A stretch of 64,000 bases of DNA from Oligoflexia bacterium (GTDB lineage Bacteria; Bdellovibrionota; UBA1018; CAIPTA01): positions 1-64,000 of the forward strand of contig JAMLID010000011.1 of the NCBI GenBank assembly GCA_023954355.1, written 5' to 3'. The translations under genes were made by a program, and so were the position numbers. Of the stretch, positions 18,615 to 28,605 are shown in pieces. The notes under the pieces were generated by a model. The model did not search any database. It saw only the letters and a list, made by a program, of their open reading frames with translations, and was not told where the DNA came from. Numbering within the stretch: the stretch's first letter is position 1; each line of letters begins with the position of its first letter.

Positions 18615-19790
18615 TTACAGAATTTTTTCATAAATTTCTAATAACAGTCTATACGCCACTTCAGGTTTAAATTTTTCAATATATAAATTGCGAGCATTTC
18701 CAGCTAAGCGTTTTTCTAATTCTGCGTCTCTTAAAAAACTATCAATACAAGTAGATATGCTATCGCAATCTCCGGCCTCAAAATAAAGACCATTTTCTTT
18801 ATCCTTGATGATTTCTCCTAATCCTCCGATTCTTGAAACCAATACTGGAATTCCATATGAAAGTGCCTCTATTACAGATAATGGTGTTCCACCTTCATAG
18901 CACTCAGTAGGCAATATAAAAAATCTAGCTTTTTTTAAAAAATCTAGTGCTTCTTCTCTTTCTAGTCCTTGTATAAACTTTATATTAGAGTTTTCTTTCC
19001 AGCTTGCATCTATCTCTCCTTCTCCAACTAAATACAATAAAGGAAACTCAGCTCTCCAGGCTTTTATTAAAGTATGGACTCCTTTTTCTTTACTAATTCT
19101 ACCGAAATATATCGCATAATTTTCGATTTTGCTTCTCTCACCAAAGTCTTCAGAATAATTGAATCTAACATGAATTTTTCTTTCATTAATTCCACCTTTG
19201 ATCATTTTCGATTTTGCAAACTCATTTAAGGCTATAACAGCATCGACTTTAGTGTTCCATGTTTGATTTTTTTTATGTTGAGAAATCATATTCGCAACAG
19301 GTAGCGTACCAAGATATGAGTTTCTGTAACAGGAGTACAGCACTGCATGAAAGGGCGATTTATTTAAACAAATTTCACAGGGCTTTCCTTCTCGAAGAAA
19401 TAATCCGTTAGCACAAAACATTCTGTAATTATGTGCTGTAAGTACAACTGGAATTTTAAATTCGTTGCAAACTGAAAATACCGCCGGTGTAAGCAATGGA
19501 AAAAAATTATGAACATGACAAATATCGGGCTTAAAACTTTCTATTTTTTCTCTTACTAAATTTTCACTTTTTTTAGAGTAATTACAGTCCTTCGCAGCTT
19601 TTACAGCTCCTAAAATAGAGCCTAAGCTATTGTTATCCCATAATTCGAGACTCACCTCATGCGCGTGCGATCGAAGCAGGCTTACTTCACGATCGACCAT
19701 TATGTCTTCGCCTCCCCGAATTTTATATTTGTTGTGAAAAATTTGAATTTTCAAAAAAATTCTCTCTAAGGATAATCTAATAGTTTTCAC
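18615..19790 (-). CDS. GT4 family glycosyltransferase
   Basis: The protein is up to 391 aa with a GTG start at 19790 that overlaps the upstream epimerase gene by 14 bases. A TTG at 19754 would give the more family-like opening K-I-Q-I-F-H-N-K-Y-K-I-R-G-G-E-D, so the first 12 codons may not be translated. The GT-B fold is clear: the R-G-G-E-D loop near residue 26, HVHNFFPLLTP, YFGRISKEKGVHTLIKA near residue 225 and the E-x7-E donor site in ECYEGGTPLSVIEAL. It is a typical retaining, nucleotide-sugar-dependent transferase. Four cysteines near residue 130 (C-x2-C and others) are a known feature of this subgroup. Confidence 0.88.
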   Translation of the reverse strand: MKTIRLSLERIFLKIQIFHNKYKIRGGEDIMVDREVSLLRSHAHEVSLELWDNNSLGSILGAVKAAKDCNYSKKSENLVREKIESFKPDICHVHNFFPLLTPAVFSVCNEFKIPVVLTAHNYRMFCANGLFLREGKPCEICLNKSPFHAVLYSCYRNSYLGTLPVANMISQHKKNQTWNTKVDAVIALNEFAKSKMIKGGINERKIHVRFNYSEDFGERSKIENYAIYFGRISKEKGVHTLIKAWRAEFPLLYLVGEGEIDASWKENSNIKFIQGLEREEALDFLKKARFFILPTECYEGGTPLSVIEALSYGIPVLVSRIGGLGEIIKDKENGLYFEAGDCDSISTCIDSFLRDAELEKRLAGNARNLYIEKFKPEVAYRLLLEIYEKIL

Positions 19791-20766
19791 TAAACCATTT
19801 TACTGTAGCCGATAATCCATCTTCAATTCTATATTTTGGTAAGTACCCTAAATCTTTTTTCGCTGGGTCTATATTTGCAACAGAGTGACGAATTTCACCT
19901 TCTCTCTTTGCCACAAACTCTGGCCTTGGCGCTAGTGAACTTGAAGGAAAATTGTTTCTATAAAAATCATAGAGTTGAAGAATGGTTTTAGATTCACCTG
20001 TAGCAATCTCGTAAACCTTGTGCATATCCATATGTAAATCACACAATGCTGCAAGTATGTTAGCTCTCGCTATATCTGCAACAAAACAAAAATCTCTCGT
20101 ACTTAACCCGTCACCAAACACTTGAGGGGACTCTCTATTAAGAATTTTTTTATACCAAGACGGAATCACTGCCGAATACTCGCTTTCTAACGATTGTCTC
20201 GGACCATACACATTAAAATATCTTAACCCAATTGTTTTTATATTATAGGTACTAGAGTAGGTTTCGGCCATTTTTTCATTCATGTATTTAGAGAGAGCAT
20301 AAGGAGATGTTTGCCTGCTAACTAATGAATCATCATTAGACTCAAACACCTTCACAGCAGAAGAGGAGGCAAAGATAAAACGTTTTACGTTATTTTTTTT
20401 AGCTGCATGTAAAATATTCTGAAAGCCATTAACATTGACTTCATGAGTCAGCTCTGGATTATCAATAGAGCCTTGAACAGAAACGTACGCAGCTTGATGA
20501 AGGACGAAATCTACAGATTCTGTCACTTTATCACAAATTTCTTTAGATCGAATATCTCCCTTCACTAAAGAAAAATTTGAATAATGGAATCCAACATTTT
20601 GTTTCACATTTTCTAAATTTTTTTCGTTACCACTTGAAAAATTATCAAGCCCAACGACTTTTTGGCCTACCCTGAGAAGCTGCTCTACTATATGGGACCC
20701 TATAAAACCCGCCGCTCCTGTTACCAACCATGTTTTTTTAGACAATTTGTTTATTTGCGAACCCAT
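19777..20766 (-). CDS. NAD-dependent UDP-sugar epimerase (WbpP/TviC/GalE-like SDR)
   Basis: The protein (329 aa) has VTGAAGFIGSHI at about 15-26, DNFSSG near residue 42, HQAAYVSVQGSI near residue 89, the serine motif ASSSAVKV and Y-A-L-S-K as Y-x-x-x-K. The loop YFNVYGPRQ and the GDGLSTRDFCFVADIARAN segment are those of UDP-GlcNAc/UDP-Glc 4-epimerases of the WbpP/TviC class. The first about 10 residues before the Rossmann motif also fit that class. It would supply a 4-epimerised (for example galacto-configured) UDP-sugar to the overlapping GT4 enzyme. Confidence 0.82.
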   Translation of the reverse strand: MGSQINKLSKKTWLVTGAAGFIGSHIVEQLLRVGQKVVGLDNFSSGNEKNLENVKQNVGFHYSNFSLVKGDIRSKEICDKVTESVDFVLHQAAYVSVQGSIDNPELTHEVNVNGFQNILHAAKKNNVKRFIFASSSAVKVFESNDDSLVSRQTSPYALSKYMNEKMAETYSSTYNIKTIGLRYFNVYGPRQSLESEYSAVIPSWYKKILNRESPQVFGDGLSTRDFCFVADIARANILAALCDLHMDMHKVYEIATGESKTILQLYDFYRNNFPSSSLAPRPEFVAKREGEIRHSVANIDPAKKDLGYLPKYRIEDGLSATVKWFSENY

Positions 20767-20867
20767 TCTTCCTCAGAAAACAATAAAAAATTTGCCAAGA
20801 GCCCTGTATACTACGCATTATGACCTAATCATACCTTTTTGTAGAAGGATAAGTTACAAATTAGTAC

Positions 20868-22181
20868 ATGCCAATACATTTAAAAACATTAGCTTTTATT
20901 TTCTTTTGCCTAGGTTTTTTTACCTGCACCTGGGACCTACTTCTTAAGTTAGATGTTTATGGATTCACGTTTAAGATTCATACATTATTTTTTTCGGCTT
21001 CTCTTTTTTTGCAGCTGCTAATACAAAAAAGTGGGCGACTCAATCAGTTCAAAAAAATACTGGCTCTGCCCTTTACCCTATGCGTATTGGGAATTTTCTT
21101 ATACTTCTTAATACTTTCTTACTGGAGCTTTTACCCACTTAAATCGTATTTATATAGCTTATGGTATCTATTCAACTTTATTACTATATTTGTTTCAGCA
21201 CTTTTAATGAGTGAGTTTATAACAAAAAGACAGATTCATAACTTAGTATTCTACACTGCGTCCTTCTTATCTATTGTCGTTATAATAGACCACATAGGTT
21301 ATCAATTTGGTTACACTACTGGCCTAATAGGATTTAACCAAGATGCGATTCTTAAATGGGGAATATCCCGCCCTCATGCTTTTTCTAGCGAACCCAGTTA
21401 CATTGCCTCATTTTTATCCATTTCGATTTTTTTTGTTTGCCCAGAGGTAATAAAACGAAAATCTTTTACATCAATTATTCTAACAGCAATAATGTGTTTG
21501 GCTGTATTTAGTACAACATCTAGAACGGGTTGGGTTTCAATAGTATTAGGTTCTATTTATCTTATTTTCTTCTACCTTAGAGATCTTAAAAAAATTCCCT
21601 GGAAAGTACTTTTTGTATCAATCTTATCGATTTTTACATTTCTAATTCTTTCATATTATATAACTCCAGAAAAACAAAAAAAACGATTCCATCATGAGCT
21701 CTTAAATCCTATTTTAACTTGGGACGATGGCTCACACAAAGCTAGAGTTCGCTCTCAATTAATGGCTTGGAAAATTGCTAAAGAAACCAATTTTATTGGT
21801 ACGGGACTTGGTGCATCTTTTTTGTATTGGGTATCCAATAATGAAGTAGACAGAGGTGAAAAAGAAAAAAATGAAACGCTCACTTCTGATAGAGGTAAAG
21901 AAGTAATTATGAGTACTTGGGGACAATTGCTAGCCGAAGGTGGAATCTTCGCTCTATTATTATATTTGAGCTCTGCAATCATCATTATAAAAAAACTAAT
22001 GCAAAATAAAGACTACTTATACGACAATCAAAAGATGGGAGCACTGGTGTCTTCCTTATTATTTTTTACTTTTATTACTCTGTTTCTCAGTAATATCGCC
22101 AGAGGAGATGTCTGGGTTTGGATAGCATTATGGGGCTTTAATACGTGGAATATCAATCCTAGCCTAAAGCCTTTGAGTTAG
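20868..22181 (+). CDS. O-antigen ligase/polymerase family membrane protein (second copy)
   Basis: The protein is 437 aa with about ten membrane helices and a long periplasmic loop near residues 245-360. It has GISRPHAFSSEPSYIASFL in the middle and F-I-G-T-G-L-G-A-S-F in the loop, which fit the Wzy_C superfamily seen also at 12260-13627. The conserved loop histidine-asparagine motif is less clear than in the other copy. It is a lone plus-strand gene, and its last 23 bases overlap the convergent gene at 22159. Confidence 0.75.
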   Translation: MPIHLKTLAFIFFCLGFFTCTWDLLLKLDVYGFTFKIHTLFFSASLFLQLLIQKSGRLNQFKKILALPFTLCVLGIFLYFLILSYWSFYPLKSYLYSLWYLFNFITIFVSALLMSEFITKRQIHNLVFYTASFLSIVVIIDHIGYQFGYTTGLIGFNQDAILKWGISRPHAFSSEPSYIASFLSISIFFVCPEVIKRKSFTSIILTAIMCLAVFSTTSRTGWVSIVLGSIYLIFFYLRDLKKIPWKVLFVSILSIFTFLILSYYITPEKQKKRFHHELLNPILTWDDGSHKARVRSQLMAWKIAKETNFIGTGLGASFLYWVSNNEVDRGEKEKNETLTSDRGKEVIMSTWGQLLAEGGIFALLLYLSSAIIIIKKLMQNKDYLYDNQKMGALVSSLLFFTFITLFLSNIARGDVWVWIALWGFNTWNINPSLKPLS

Positions 22182-23361
22182 TTTTTAAATTTTGAATAAT
22201 GAACAAACATAAAATCATTAGACAGCAAAAAAGTTGAACTACTACAAACTGTATAGGCGAATTTAAACTTGGATTTGTATACAAATGATGTAGAGAGCCT
22301 ACCGCTAAAGTAAATAAAAAAATAAATTTGAACAGTCTAGATAGTTCGATTTTTGGCAATACTAGTGATAGCGATAAAATAAAGGGTATTAATCCCAATG
22401 TTGCTAATCTTCCGGCATTTTTCCCCGTAAGTAGCGGCCCCGTCATTAGTGGCTGCAAAGCAATACAAAAACCACATAAAAATAAAAAAATAAATTTCTT
22501 GTCCCATATATTACATTTTTTCAAGAATACAATCGAAGCCAAACACGCAAATACACCGGCAAAGGGAATAAATACTCTTAGTACAAATTCTATGAGCTCT
22601 ATATAAGAGTGATTACTACTTACAATATACGAATAAAAAGCTGTTAATATAGCAACATTATTGTCGGATTCATGAGTAAATTTTTGCGAAACTAAGTTTA
22701 ACAAACTGTAAACTATAGCTACGGTAAAAATCACACTCAAAGTAACTGTCACAAACTGCGAAATAGACTTACGACTCGCAAAAAAATACAAAACTAATGG
22801 GGGCAACAACATAACCATGGTTTGACGAAATAAGAGCGCTCCGGATAAGAAAAAGAGCATTCCCACTAATTTCTCTCTAAACAACATAAGAAGAGTAAGT
22901 AAGCTAAAAAGCACAAACAACAAATCTGTAACCATTCCAGGAACGATAAGATAGTACCTAAACAAATAAGGGTGCAGTATTAAAAAAGAATAAAATAGCC
23001 AAAAATTTTCTAAGGGAACTCTTAATTCTTTTAGTAGCAAGCCAAATATTAAAAGAATAGAGAGCATCGTTACAAGCGTTAGAGCAAAATAAATAAGTCT
23101 ATAATCAACATTGGTAGTCCAAGCAATTAAGCCGATTAAATAAGGGGCGGTCATTCTTTGTGCATGATGTTTTGGTATATTCTTAATTGGCAATAGTGGA
23201 GATGCCTGCGTAATAGGTTCATATGAGCTTTCGACATCATTGGCAAATAATAATTGCTTGCCTTCGTCCCAACCGGGAATTCGATTCGTCAATATAAGTA
23301 TTGCAAGTACGCATATAACGAAAAAAGCCTGGCTTCTATTCCTAAAAAGAATCTTAAACAT
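22159..23361 (-). CDS. Polytopic membrane protein, possible GT-C type
   Basis: The protein is 400 aa with 10-12 hydrophobic helices and little soluble sequence. The first loop contains IPGWDEGKQLLFANDVE, an aspartate-glutamate pair just after the first helix as in GT-C glycosyltransferases, and HHAQRMTAPYLIGL. I do not recognise a named family. Its stop lies inside the convergent ligase-like gene (23-base overlap) and it is divergent from the methyltransferase gene at 23437. A glycan-assembly role is inferred from topology and location. Confidence 0.6.
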   Translation of the reverse strand: MFKILFRNRSQAFFVICVLAILILTNRIPGWDEGKQLLFANDVESSYEPITQASPLLPIKNIPKHHAQRMTAPYLIGLIAWTTNVDYRLIYFALTLVTMLSILLIFGLLLKELRVPLENFWLFYSFLILHPYLFRYYLIVPGMVTDLLFVLFSLLTLLMLFREKLVGMLFFLSGALLFRQTMVMLLPPLVLYFFASRKSISQFVTVTLSVIFTVAIVYSLLNLVSQKFTHESDNNVAILTAFYSYIVSSNHSYIELIEFVLRVFIPFAGVFACLASIVFLKKCNIWDKKFIFLFLCGFCIALQPLMTGPLLTGKNAGRLATLGLIPFILSLSLVLPKIELSRLFKFIFLFTLAVGSLHHLYTNPSLNSPIQFVVVQLFCCLMILCLFIIQNLKTNSKALG

Positions 23362-23436
23362 ATTTATCCATTAGCAAAATTTATTGCAAATAGACAATAG
23401 TCTGAATACGTTGTATTTAAAATAATACTGCTAGAA

Positions 23437-24177
23437 ATGGAATACATTGACCAACCAGAAAGAATCACAGAAATTCGATCCTTGATCGAAAACAAAGCTT
23501 CTTTAAAAAAATTTTATATTGACTTATATCACAGAATGAAAGCCTGCTTGCAAAATTGCCCCAATGGAGGCAGTGCGCTCGAATTAGGCTCTGGCGGTGG
23601 CTTTGTAAAAGACATTATATCTGAAGTAATCACTTCAGATATAATACCCTATTCTGGAGTTGATCTTGTAGTTGATGCTAGCCATATGCCTTTTGATGAT
23701 AACAGTCTTAAATTTATAGGAATGATAAATACACTACACCATATCCCTGATGCTGAAAGCTTTTTTAAAGAAGCACAAAGAGTGTTGATGCCTGGCGGTC
23801 GAATATTAATCATCGATCAACATTCAGGTTATATTTCTTATCCTATTTTAAAATGGGCACATCACGAAGCCTATGACTCTAGTGTAAGTGATTGGAAATT
23901 TACATCTACTGGGCCACTCTCTAGTGCTAATGGTGCTCTACCCTGGATTATTTTTCAAAGAGACCGAAAAAAATTTGAAACGTTATTTTCTAATCTAGAT
24001 ATCGTCAAATACGAGCCTCACTCTCCTCTAATGTACTGGCTGGTCGGTGGGTTAAAAAAATGGTCACTGGTTCCTGAGAGCTTATATACTTTCTTTAAAA
24101 TCATAGACGAATTCCTTTGCTATATCTCTCCTAATTTTGGCAGTTTTGTAAGTATAGAATTAAAAAAAACTAAATAG
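23437..24177 (+). CDS. Class I SAM-dependent methyltransferase
   Basis: The protein is 246 aa. Motif I is ALELGSGGGFVKDI near residue 48, followed by GVDLVVDASHMPFDDNSL and the post-motif RVLMPGGRILIIDQH, which identify a Methyltransf_11 type fold. The C-terminal 90 residues are aromatic and may form a membrane-proximal acceptor-binding part. It is a single plus-strand gene that overlaps the stop of the convergent 724-residue membrane protein gene by 8 bases. The acceptor is unknown. Confidence 0.85.
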   Translation: MEYIDQPERITEIRSLIENKASLKKFYIDLYHRMKACLQNCPNGGSALELGSGGGFVKDIISEVITSDIIPYSGVDLVVDASHMPFDDNSLKFIGMINTLHHIPDAESFFKEAQRVLMPGGRILIIDQHSGYISYPILKWAHHEAYDSSVSDWKFTSTGPLSSANGALPWIIFQRDRKKFETLFSNLDIVKYEPHSPLMYWLVGGLKKWSLVPESLYTFFKIIDEFLCYISPNFGSFVSIELKKTK

Positions 24178-26344
24178 CGTATTTTCGCACTATAATCCAA
24201 AAGACATCTTTCAATTGTGAAGAATCATATTCATCATAATTTTGTATTTCGAATACACTATATACTTTTGATTCTTTTTCATTTCCTAATTCTAATTTGT
24301 AACCAGTAGGATTCCAATATTCATAAGGTTTACTTTCGGCTTCAAATTTATCTGTAACGGCAAAAATCTGTAGATCGATCCTTGTCATCACTCCAATATT
24401 ATCTACTTTTTTGCTAGTAGAGACTGCTTCTATATCTTCGGTATGCATGGTTCCACCTTTTCGGTGTATCCATAAACCACTCGGCATAGCATTCGTTGCA
24501 TCTACTACAATAGAATTTTTTAGTTCAGCGGGAATACGTTTTAAAACTGTTGTCGGCCGATCGTTCCATACAGGCATGTTTTCAATTAAAATTCCTACAT
24601 TTTTTAAATTGACATTTGAATTAGGAAAAACACTTCTTGTTGTCTCTAGTACATTCAAGTGATTTACTGACTGCTGCAGCAATACGCCATTTAACTGTTG
24701 AAATGTTTGAGAAAATTTTTCTTTCATAATTTCAGAAAAAGACCCTGTATTTAAACCAACATCATTATGCATAGAAATAAAATTTTTATCTAACTGACAA
24801 CAGTAATGAGCAAAAATGGTTTTCATACTATCTTTACTATGTTTGGCCGAAAAAATGTTTGCGATCATCAATAAAGACAGTGCGAGACAAGAAGCTATCT
24901 TTACCCATTTTTTTGCACCTCCACTCCATAAAATAGCGGAAAAAACAACCGATAGCAGACCAAAAATTATCTCGTTCCAAAATTGATCTCGCACAATTCC
25001 GCGAGTACCAAATAAAATATACACATACGCCAAGCCCACTAAAGTTAATGAATATAATTTTATTTTTTTATTTTTTGATAATACTAAAACAAAAATCAAT
25101 AAGATCCCATTAAGTAAGAGCGGCCATTCATTATAAATTATTTTTCTGACCATCTCTGAGGGTAGGCTGGCAACTCTTATTGTATCCTCAAATGGTTTTC
25201 TAAAAAACAACATCTTCGCGTCTAAGAAAAGATATCTAAACGCATTTCCCCAAGTGACTGGTGTTAAAAAATGTAAAAAGAAAGATAATCCAACACCACT
25301 CGCAATAAAGTGAATAAATCTACAGCTAGGCCAAAACTTAAGCCATTTTTTACAAAATGAGCTTTTTTCTAGCCACGAAATTTCTAAAATATATAAAAAA
25401 GCGGGAAGCAGTACAGCAGCTACTCCTATTCCGTTTAGTGGATAAGAAGATGCATAAGTAGATCCCATAGGCCGGCGCAGATAAGCACCAACTACTAATA
25501 AAAAGAAGAAAACAAAGTTTAATCCAGCTAGTCGCATGAAATTTTTTCTAGAGATTTTCCATTCGTAATTTATATCTGTCTTCACAAAATTCTGAAGTAA
25601 TAAATATAAAACTGGTGCGATAAGTATATATACTAGTGATTGGACTTTAGTTAAGTAACTCAGTCCCATAAACACACCTGCAAAAGTAATCAGTAGAGCC
25701 TTTGCTAAATCCTTATTACGCTTTAAAGATATGCTTAAACTGAGCAAAGCCAAGGACCAATAAAACACTGAATATAACTCCGTTCGAATAAACGAAGCCT
25801 GCAAATAAAGAGACCTTTGAGTACCTAAAAAAACCAATAATATAAGCGACTGCCATGTATTTAGTGAGAAAATACAAATTACACTTAACCACAGAACTAA
25901 AACTAGTAGAGTACAAAGAAGTGGCTCATGAGCTCGAAAATAGTCTGTAACTTCAGCAGTACCCAAAAGTGGATTCAAAGAATAACGAATATCACTGTAA
26001 TCTAATATAGAAATTACCCCCCACCAGTGTGCTATTTTTTGACTCCAACTCAGTAAAAAGTAGGTTCCAAAACCTGTATGATGTAGCGTAGTGGGGATTT
26101 TCCCTTCCTGCATTAAAAGAACATCTAAGGTTACATATCGATCCATATCCCAAAAAAAATAATAGGGGAAAGATCTATTTATTGAAGAAAAGCTGGTATA
26201 AAAAAGAATAAGAAAAATTACTGAAGAAAATAATAAAAAAACAACCTTAGTATCTTTTTTTTCCACGCCCCCCCCAACCAAAAAAGTTTTTAAAACTTCT
26301 ATAGAAAAGATTTTTTTATGTCTTCTCCAAACAAAAATATACAC
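24170..26344 (-). CDS. Large polytopic membrane protein, GT-C-like, with G8 tract near its start
   Basis: The frame opens with GTG at 26344 and gives 724 aa with about eleven hydrophobic helices and a soluble C-terminal domain of about 220 residues. The first periplasmic loop contains YYFFWDMDRYVTLDVLL, where acidic residues follow the first helix as in GT-C enzymes. Codons 23-26 contain eight G bases in a row (26268-26275 on plus as C8), immediately followed by a GTG and an A8 run. If translation begins at that GTG the protein loses 26 residues and the tract becomes untranslated. The function is not recognised beyond probable glycan assembly. Confidence 0.6.
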   Translation of the reverse strand: MYIFVWRRHKKIFSIEVLKTFLVGGGVEKKDTKVVFLLFSSVIFLILFYTSFSSINRSFPYYFFWDMDRYVTLDVLLMQEGKIPTTLHHTGFGTYFLLSWSQKIAHWWGVISILDYSDIRYSLNPLLGTAEVTDYFRAHEPLLCTLLVLVLWLSVICIFSLNTWQSLILLVFLGTQRSLYLQASFIRTELYSVFYWSLALLSLSISLKRNKDLAKALLITFAGVFMGLSYLTKVQSLVYILIAPVLYLLLQNFVKTDINYEWKISRKNFMRLAGLNFVFFFLLVVGAYLRRPMGSTYASSYPLNGIGVAAVLLPAFLYILEISWLEKSSFCKKWLKFWPSCRFIHFIASGVGLSFFLHFLTPVTWGNAFRYLFLDAKMLFFRKPFEDTIRVASLPSEMVRKIIYNEWPLLLNGILLIFVLVLSKNKKIKLYSLTLVGLAYVYILFGTRGIVRDQFWNEIIFGLLSVVFSAILWSGGAKKWVKIASCLALSLLMIANIFSAKHSKDSMKTIFAHYCCQLDKNFISMHNDVGLNTGSFSEIMKEKFSQTFQQLNGVLLQQSVNHLNVLETTRSVFPNSNVNLKNVGILIENMPVWNDRPTTVLKRIPAELKNSIVVDATNAMPSGLWIHRKGGTMHTEDIEAVSTSKKVDNIGVMTRIDLQIFAVTDKFEAESKPYEYWNPTGYKLELGNEKESKVYSVFEIQNYDEYDSSQLKDVFWIIVRKYAI
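26268..26275 (-). repeat. G8 homopolymer at the 5' end of the 724-residue protein gene
   Basis: Eight consecutive G bases on the coding (minus) strand are the longest G/C run I noticed in the window, in DNA of low GC content. They are followed within a few bases by an A8 run (26253-26260 region on plus as T8). Tracts like this near the start of surface-glycan genes are a known basis for slipped-strand phase variation in other bacteria. Confidence 0.75.
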
Positions 26345-26429
26345 TTAGAAAAAAGTGAGTATAGTAAAAACACAGTAGCTTGCCAAGGTAGAAGATTCAT
26401 GCCTATCTACTAATAATGAGGAGACTTTC

Positions 26430-27761
26430 GTGCTTTCGTTAATTTATGAAAAATTTTGTCGCAAGTTTGTGAATGATACTATTGCTACAGAAATCAATGT
26501 GTACAGTCCATATTTTGATTCTCTGCACCAAGTGAACCCCCTACCAGAAGACGCTAAATTAATTTACGATGCTTGTAAGACAAAAAATAAGTTTCAGCAC
26601 CACAACTTAAGTGAGATTCCTCCATCTAAAAGTACTAAAGATCGCCGTCTTTTTTTACTCAATGGCAATGGAAACTATTCTTTTGATATTGAAGGTTTGC
26701 TTAGAAGTATTAGGGATAATATGTCTAGGCATGATCGCCTGTGTATAGTGTTTTATAATCCATATTTTCGTATTCTTTTTTATTTTGCTAACATTTTAGG
26801 AATTAGAAAGGCAGAAATACCTACTACATTTTGTACCAGAAAAGATATTCATACCTTACTAAAACTAGCCAAATTTGATTTAGTAAAAGAACAACCCGCT
26901 GCATACTTTCCCTTTCGTTTTTTTGGATTAGGAACATTAATAAACCGAAGCTTACAAGTGCTTCCTCTGATCAAGTGGTTAGGAATAGCAGACGTCATGT
27001 TATTACGGCCAATTATTCCCTCTAAGGATCGCCCCAGTTTATCTATTGTAATCCCTGCGAGAAACGAGAAAGGTAATATAGAAAATGCCCTGAAACGCAT
27101 GCCCGACTTTCATACAGATACAGAAATTATTTTTATAGAAGGCCACTCCACTGATGGCACTTGGGAAGAAATACAAAGAGTAGCTAAGTCTTACACAGGT
27201 CCACTGAAAATTAAAATTGCACAACAAACAGGCAAGGGAAAAAGTGATGCCGTACGCTTGGGTTTTTCTCTAGCAAGTAAAGAGATATTAACCATTTTAG
27301 ATGCAGACCTTACAATGCCACCAGAACAATTGCCTCGCTTTTACGAGTCATATCTCAATGGGCTTGGTGACTTCATCAATGGAAATCGACTTGTATACCC
27401 CATGGAAGGTGAGGCAATGCGATTCTTAAATCATCTAGGAAATATCTTCTTTGCTAAATTTTTAAGCAGCATTTTAGAAACCCCTCTAGGAGACTCTCTA
27501 TGCGGCACAAAACTCATGACAAAAGTTGATTACGATCGATTCACAAATTGGAGAAAAATATTTGGTGACTTTGATCCTTTCGGTGATTTCGAAATTATTT
27601 TTCCAGCTTCCATCATGGGACTAGGGACAATGGACCTCCCGATTCGCTATCGCGACAGAACATATGGCAGCACAAACATACACCGCTTTCGCCATGGTTT
27701 GATACTATTAAAAATGTGTACTATTGGATTACTTCGAATCCGCTTTGGTAAAGGTACTTAA
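26430..27761 (+). CDS. GT2 glycosyltransferase with N-terminal methyltransferase-like domain
   Basis: The GTG start at 26430 is supported by a GAGGAG ribosome binding site 6 bases upstream. The protein is 443 aa. Residues 1-190 follow the pattern of a class I methyltransferase, but the glycine loop reads LLNGNGNYSFD instead of a normal motif I, so SAM binding is doubtful. Residues 200-430 are a clear GT2 domain with SIVIPARNEKGNIENAL, IFIEGHSTDGTWE and TILDADLTMPPEQL (D-x-D). This bifunctional architecture is known in glycan islands. The stop is directly adjacent to the stop of the convergent methyltransferase gene. Confidence 0.88.
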   Translation: MLSLIYEKFCRKFVNDTIATEINVYSPYFDSLHQVNPLPEDAKLIYDACKTKNKFQHHNLSEIPPSKSTKDRRLFLLNGNGNYSFDIEGLLRSIRDNMSRHDRLCIVFYNPYFRILFYFANILGIRKAEIPTTFCTRKDIHTLLKLAKFDLVKEQPAAYFPFRFFGLGTLINRSLQVLPLIKWLGIADVMLLRPIIPSKDRPSLSIVIPARNEKGNIENALKRMPDFHTDTEIIFIEGHSTDGTWEEIQRVAKSYTGPLKIKIAQQTGKGKSDAVRLGFSLASKEILTILDADLTMPPEQLPRFYESYLNGLGDFINGNRLVYPMEGEAMRFLNHLGNIFFAKFLSSILETPLGDSLCGTKLMTKVDYDRFTNWRKIFGDFDPFGDFEIIFPASIMGLGTMDLPIRYRDRTYGSTNIHRFRHGLILLKMCTIGLLRIRFGKGT

Positions 27762-28487
27762 CTATTTTACTTTTTTACTAATCGCTATAACTGATTGCCC
27801 AAAAGGGACAGGTAGAAACTTTTCCAACTTTAAAAGAGGCAGCAATTTTTCTACCTTCGCTACGTCTCCCTCGCTAATGTCTTCTTTTTTTAAAATCTTA
27901 AATTTCAATAACCAGCCAATAGCACTCAAGCGATTAAAATACTTAATTCGTAAAACCTTCTGGCCATTTTTCTCTAGCAGTGAACGCAAAGATTTTTTTG
28001 TATATCGACGATAGTGACCGATTTTTTCGTCTAGCTTTCCATAAAGAAAAGGATGCGCTGGAACCAACGTGATCATAGTTGTCGAGTTTTTCATCGTATT
28101 CGTAATATCACGAACAGCCTTATGATCATTTTCAATATGCTCCAAAACATTAGTCGAAATGATCGTATCAAAATTATATTTTCGAAAATGATCTATATCT
28201 AAACGATTTAAATCAACTGGCTCTACTCTAACATTAGAATGATGGCCCATTTTTTTTTCTAGTCGTGCTCTATAGCCGTCATCATACTCTGATAAACAGG
28301 CAAAATTCGCAGGCAATAGAAATTCAGACATATTCCCTACACCAGCGCCAATTTCCCAAATATTTCCCCATTGAATATAGTCTTCATATTGTGAAAACAT
28401 CCAACGATTAAACCCTATGGCAGAACTCAAACTATCGAGCTGCACTTCCATATTCGATGAAATTTCAGATAATATTTCCCGAGACAT
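27762..28487 (-). CDS. Class I SAM-dependent methyltransferase
   Basis: The protein is 241 aa. Motif I is WEIGAGVGNMSEFLL near residue 41, motif II region TIISTNVLEHIENDHKAV near residue 108, and VPAHPFLYGKLDEKIGHYRRY is typical of the Methyltransf_12/ubiE-like proteins often paired with GT2 enzymes in glycan clusters. In other loci such a methyltransferase and the bifunctional GT2 protein are neighbours. Here they are convergent with no spacer. It probably acts on a polyprenyl-linked or nucleotide sugar; this is inference. Confidence 0.85.
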   Translation of the reverse strand: MSREILSEISSNMEVQLDSLSSAIGFNRWMFSQYEDYIQWGNIWEIGAGVGNMSEFLLPANFACLSEYDDGYRARLEKKMGHHSNVRVEPVDLNRLDIDHFRKYNFDTIISTNVLEHIENDHKAVRDITNTMKNSTTMITLVPAHPFLYGKLDEKIGHYRRYTKKSLRSLLEKNGQKVLRIKYFNRLSAIGWLLKFKILKKEDISEGDVAKVEKLLPLLKLEKFLPVPFGQSVIAISKKVK

Positions 28488-28605
28488 TCGCCACTCTTAA
28501 CCTGATATTTTTTGGATTCCTACAAAATAGATAAAATGACTATTTGCGCAATAAAATAAAAATTTCTTTGCTATTCTCAATTCTTTCGGTTTAATCACTC
28601 TACTC

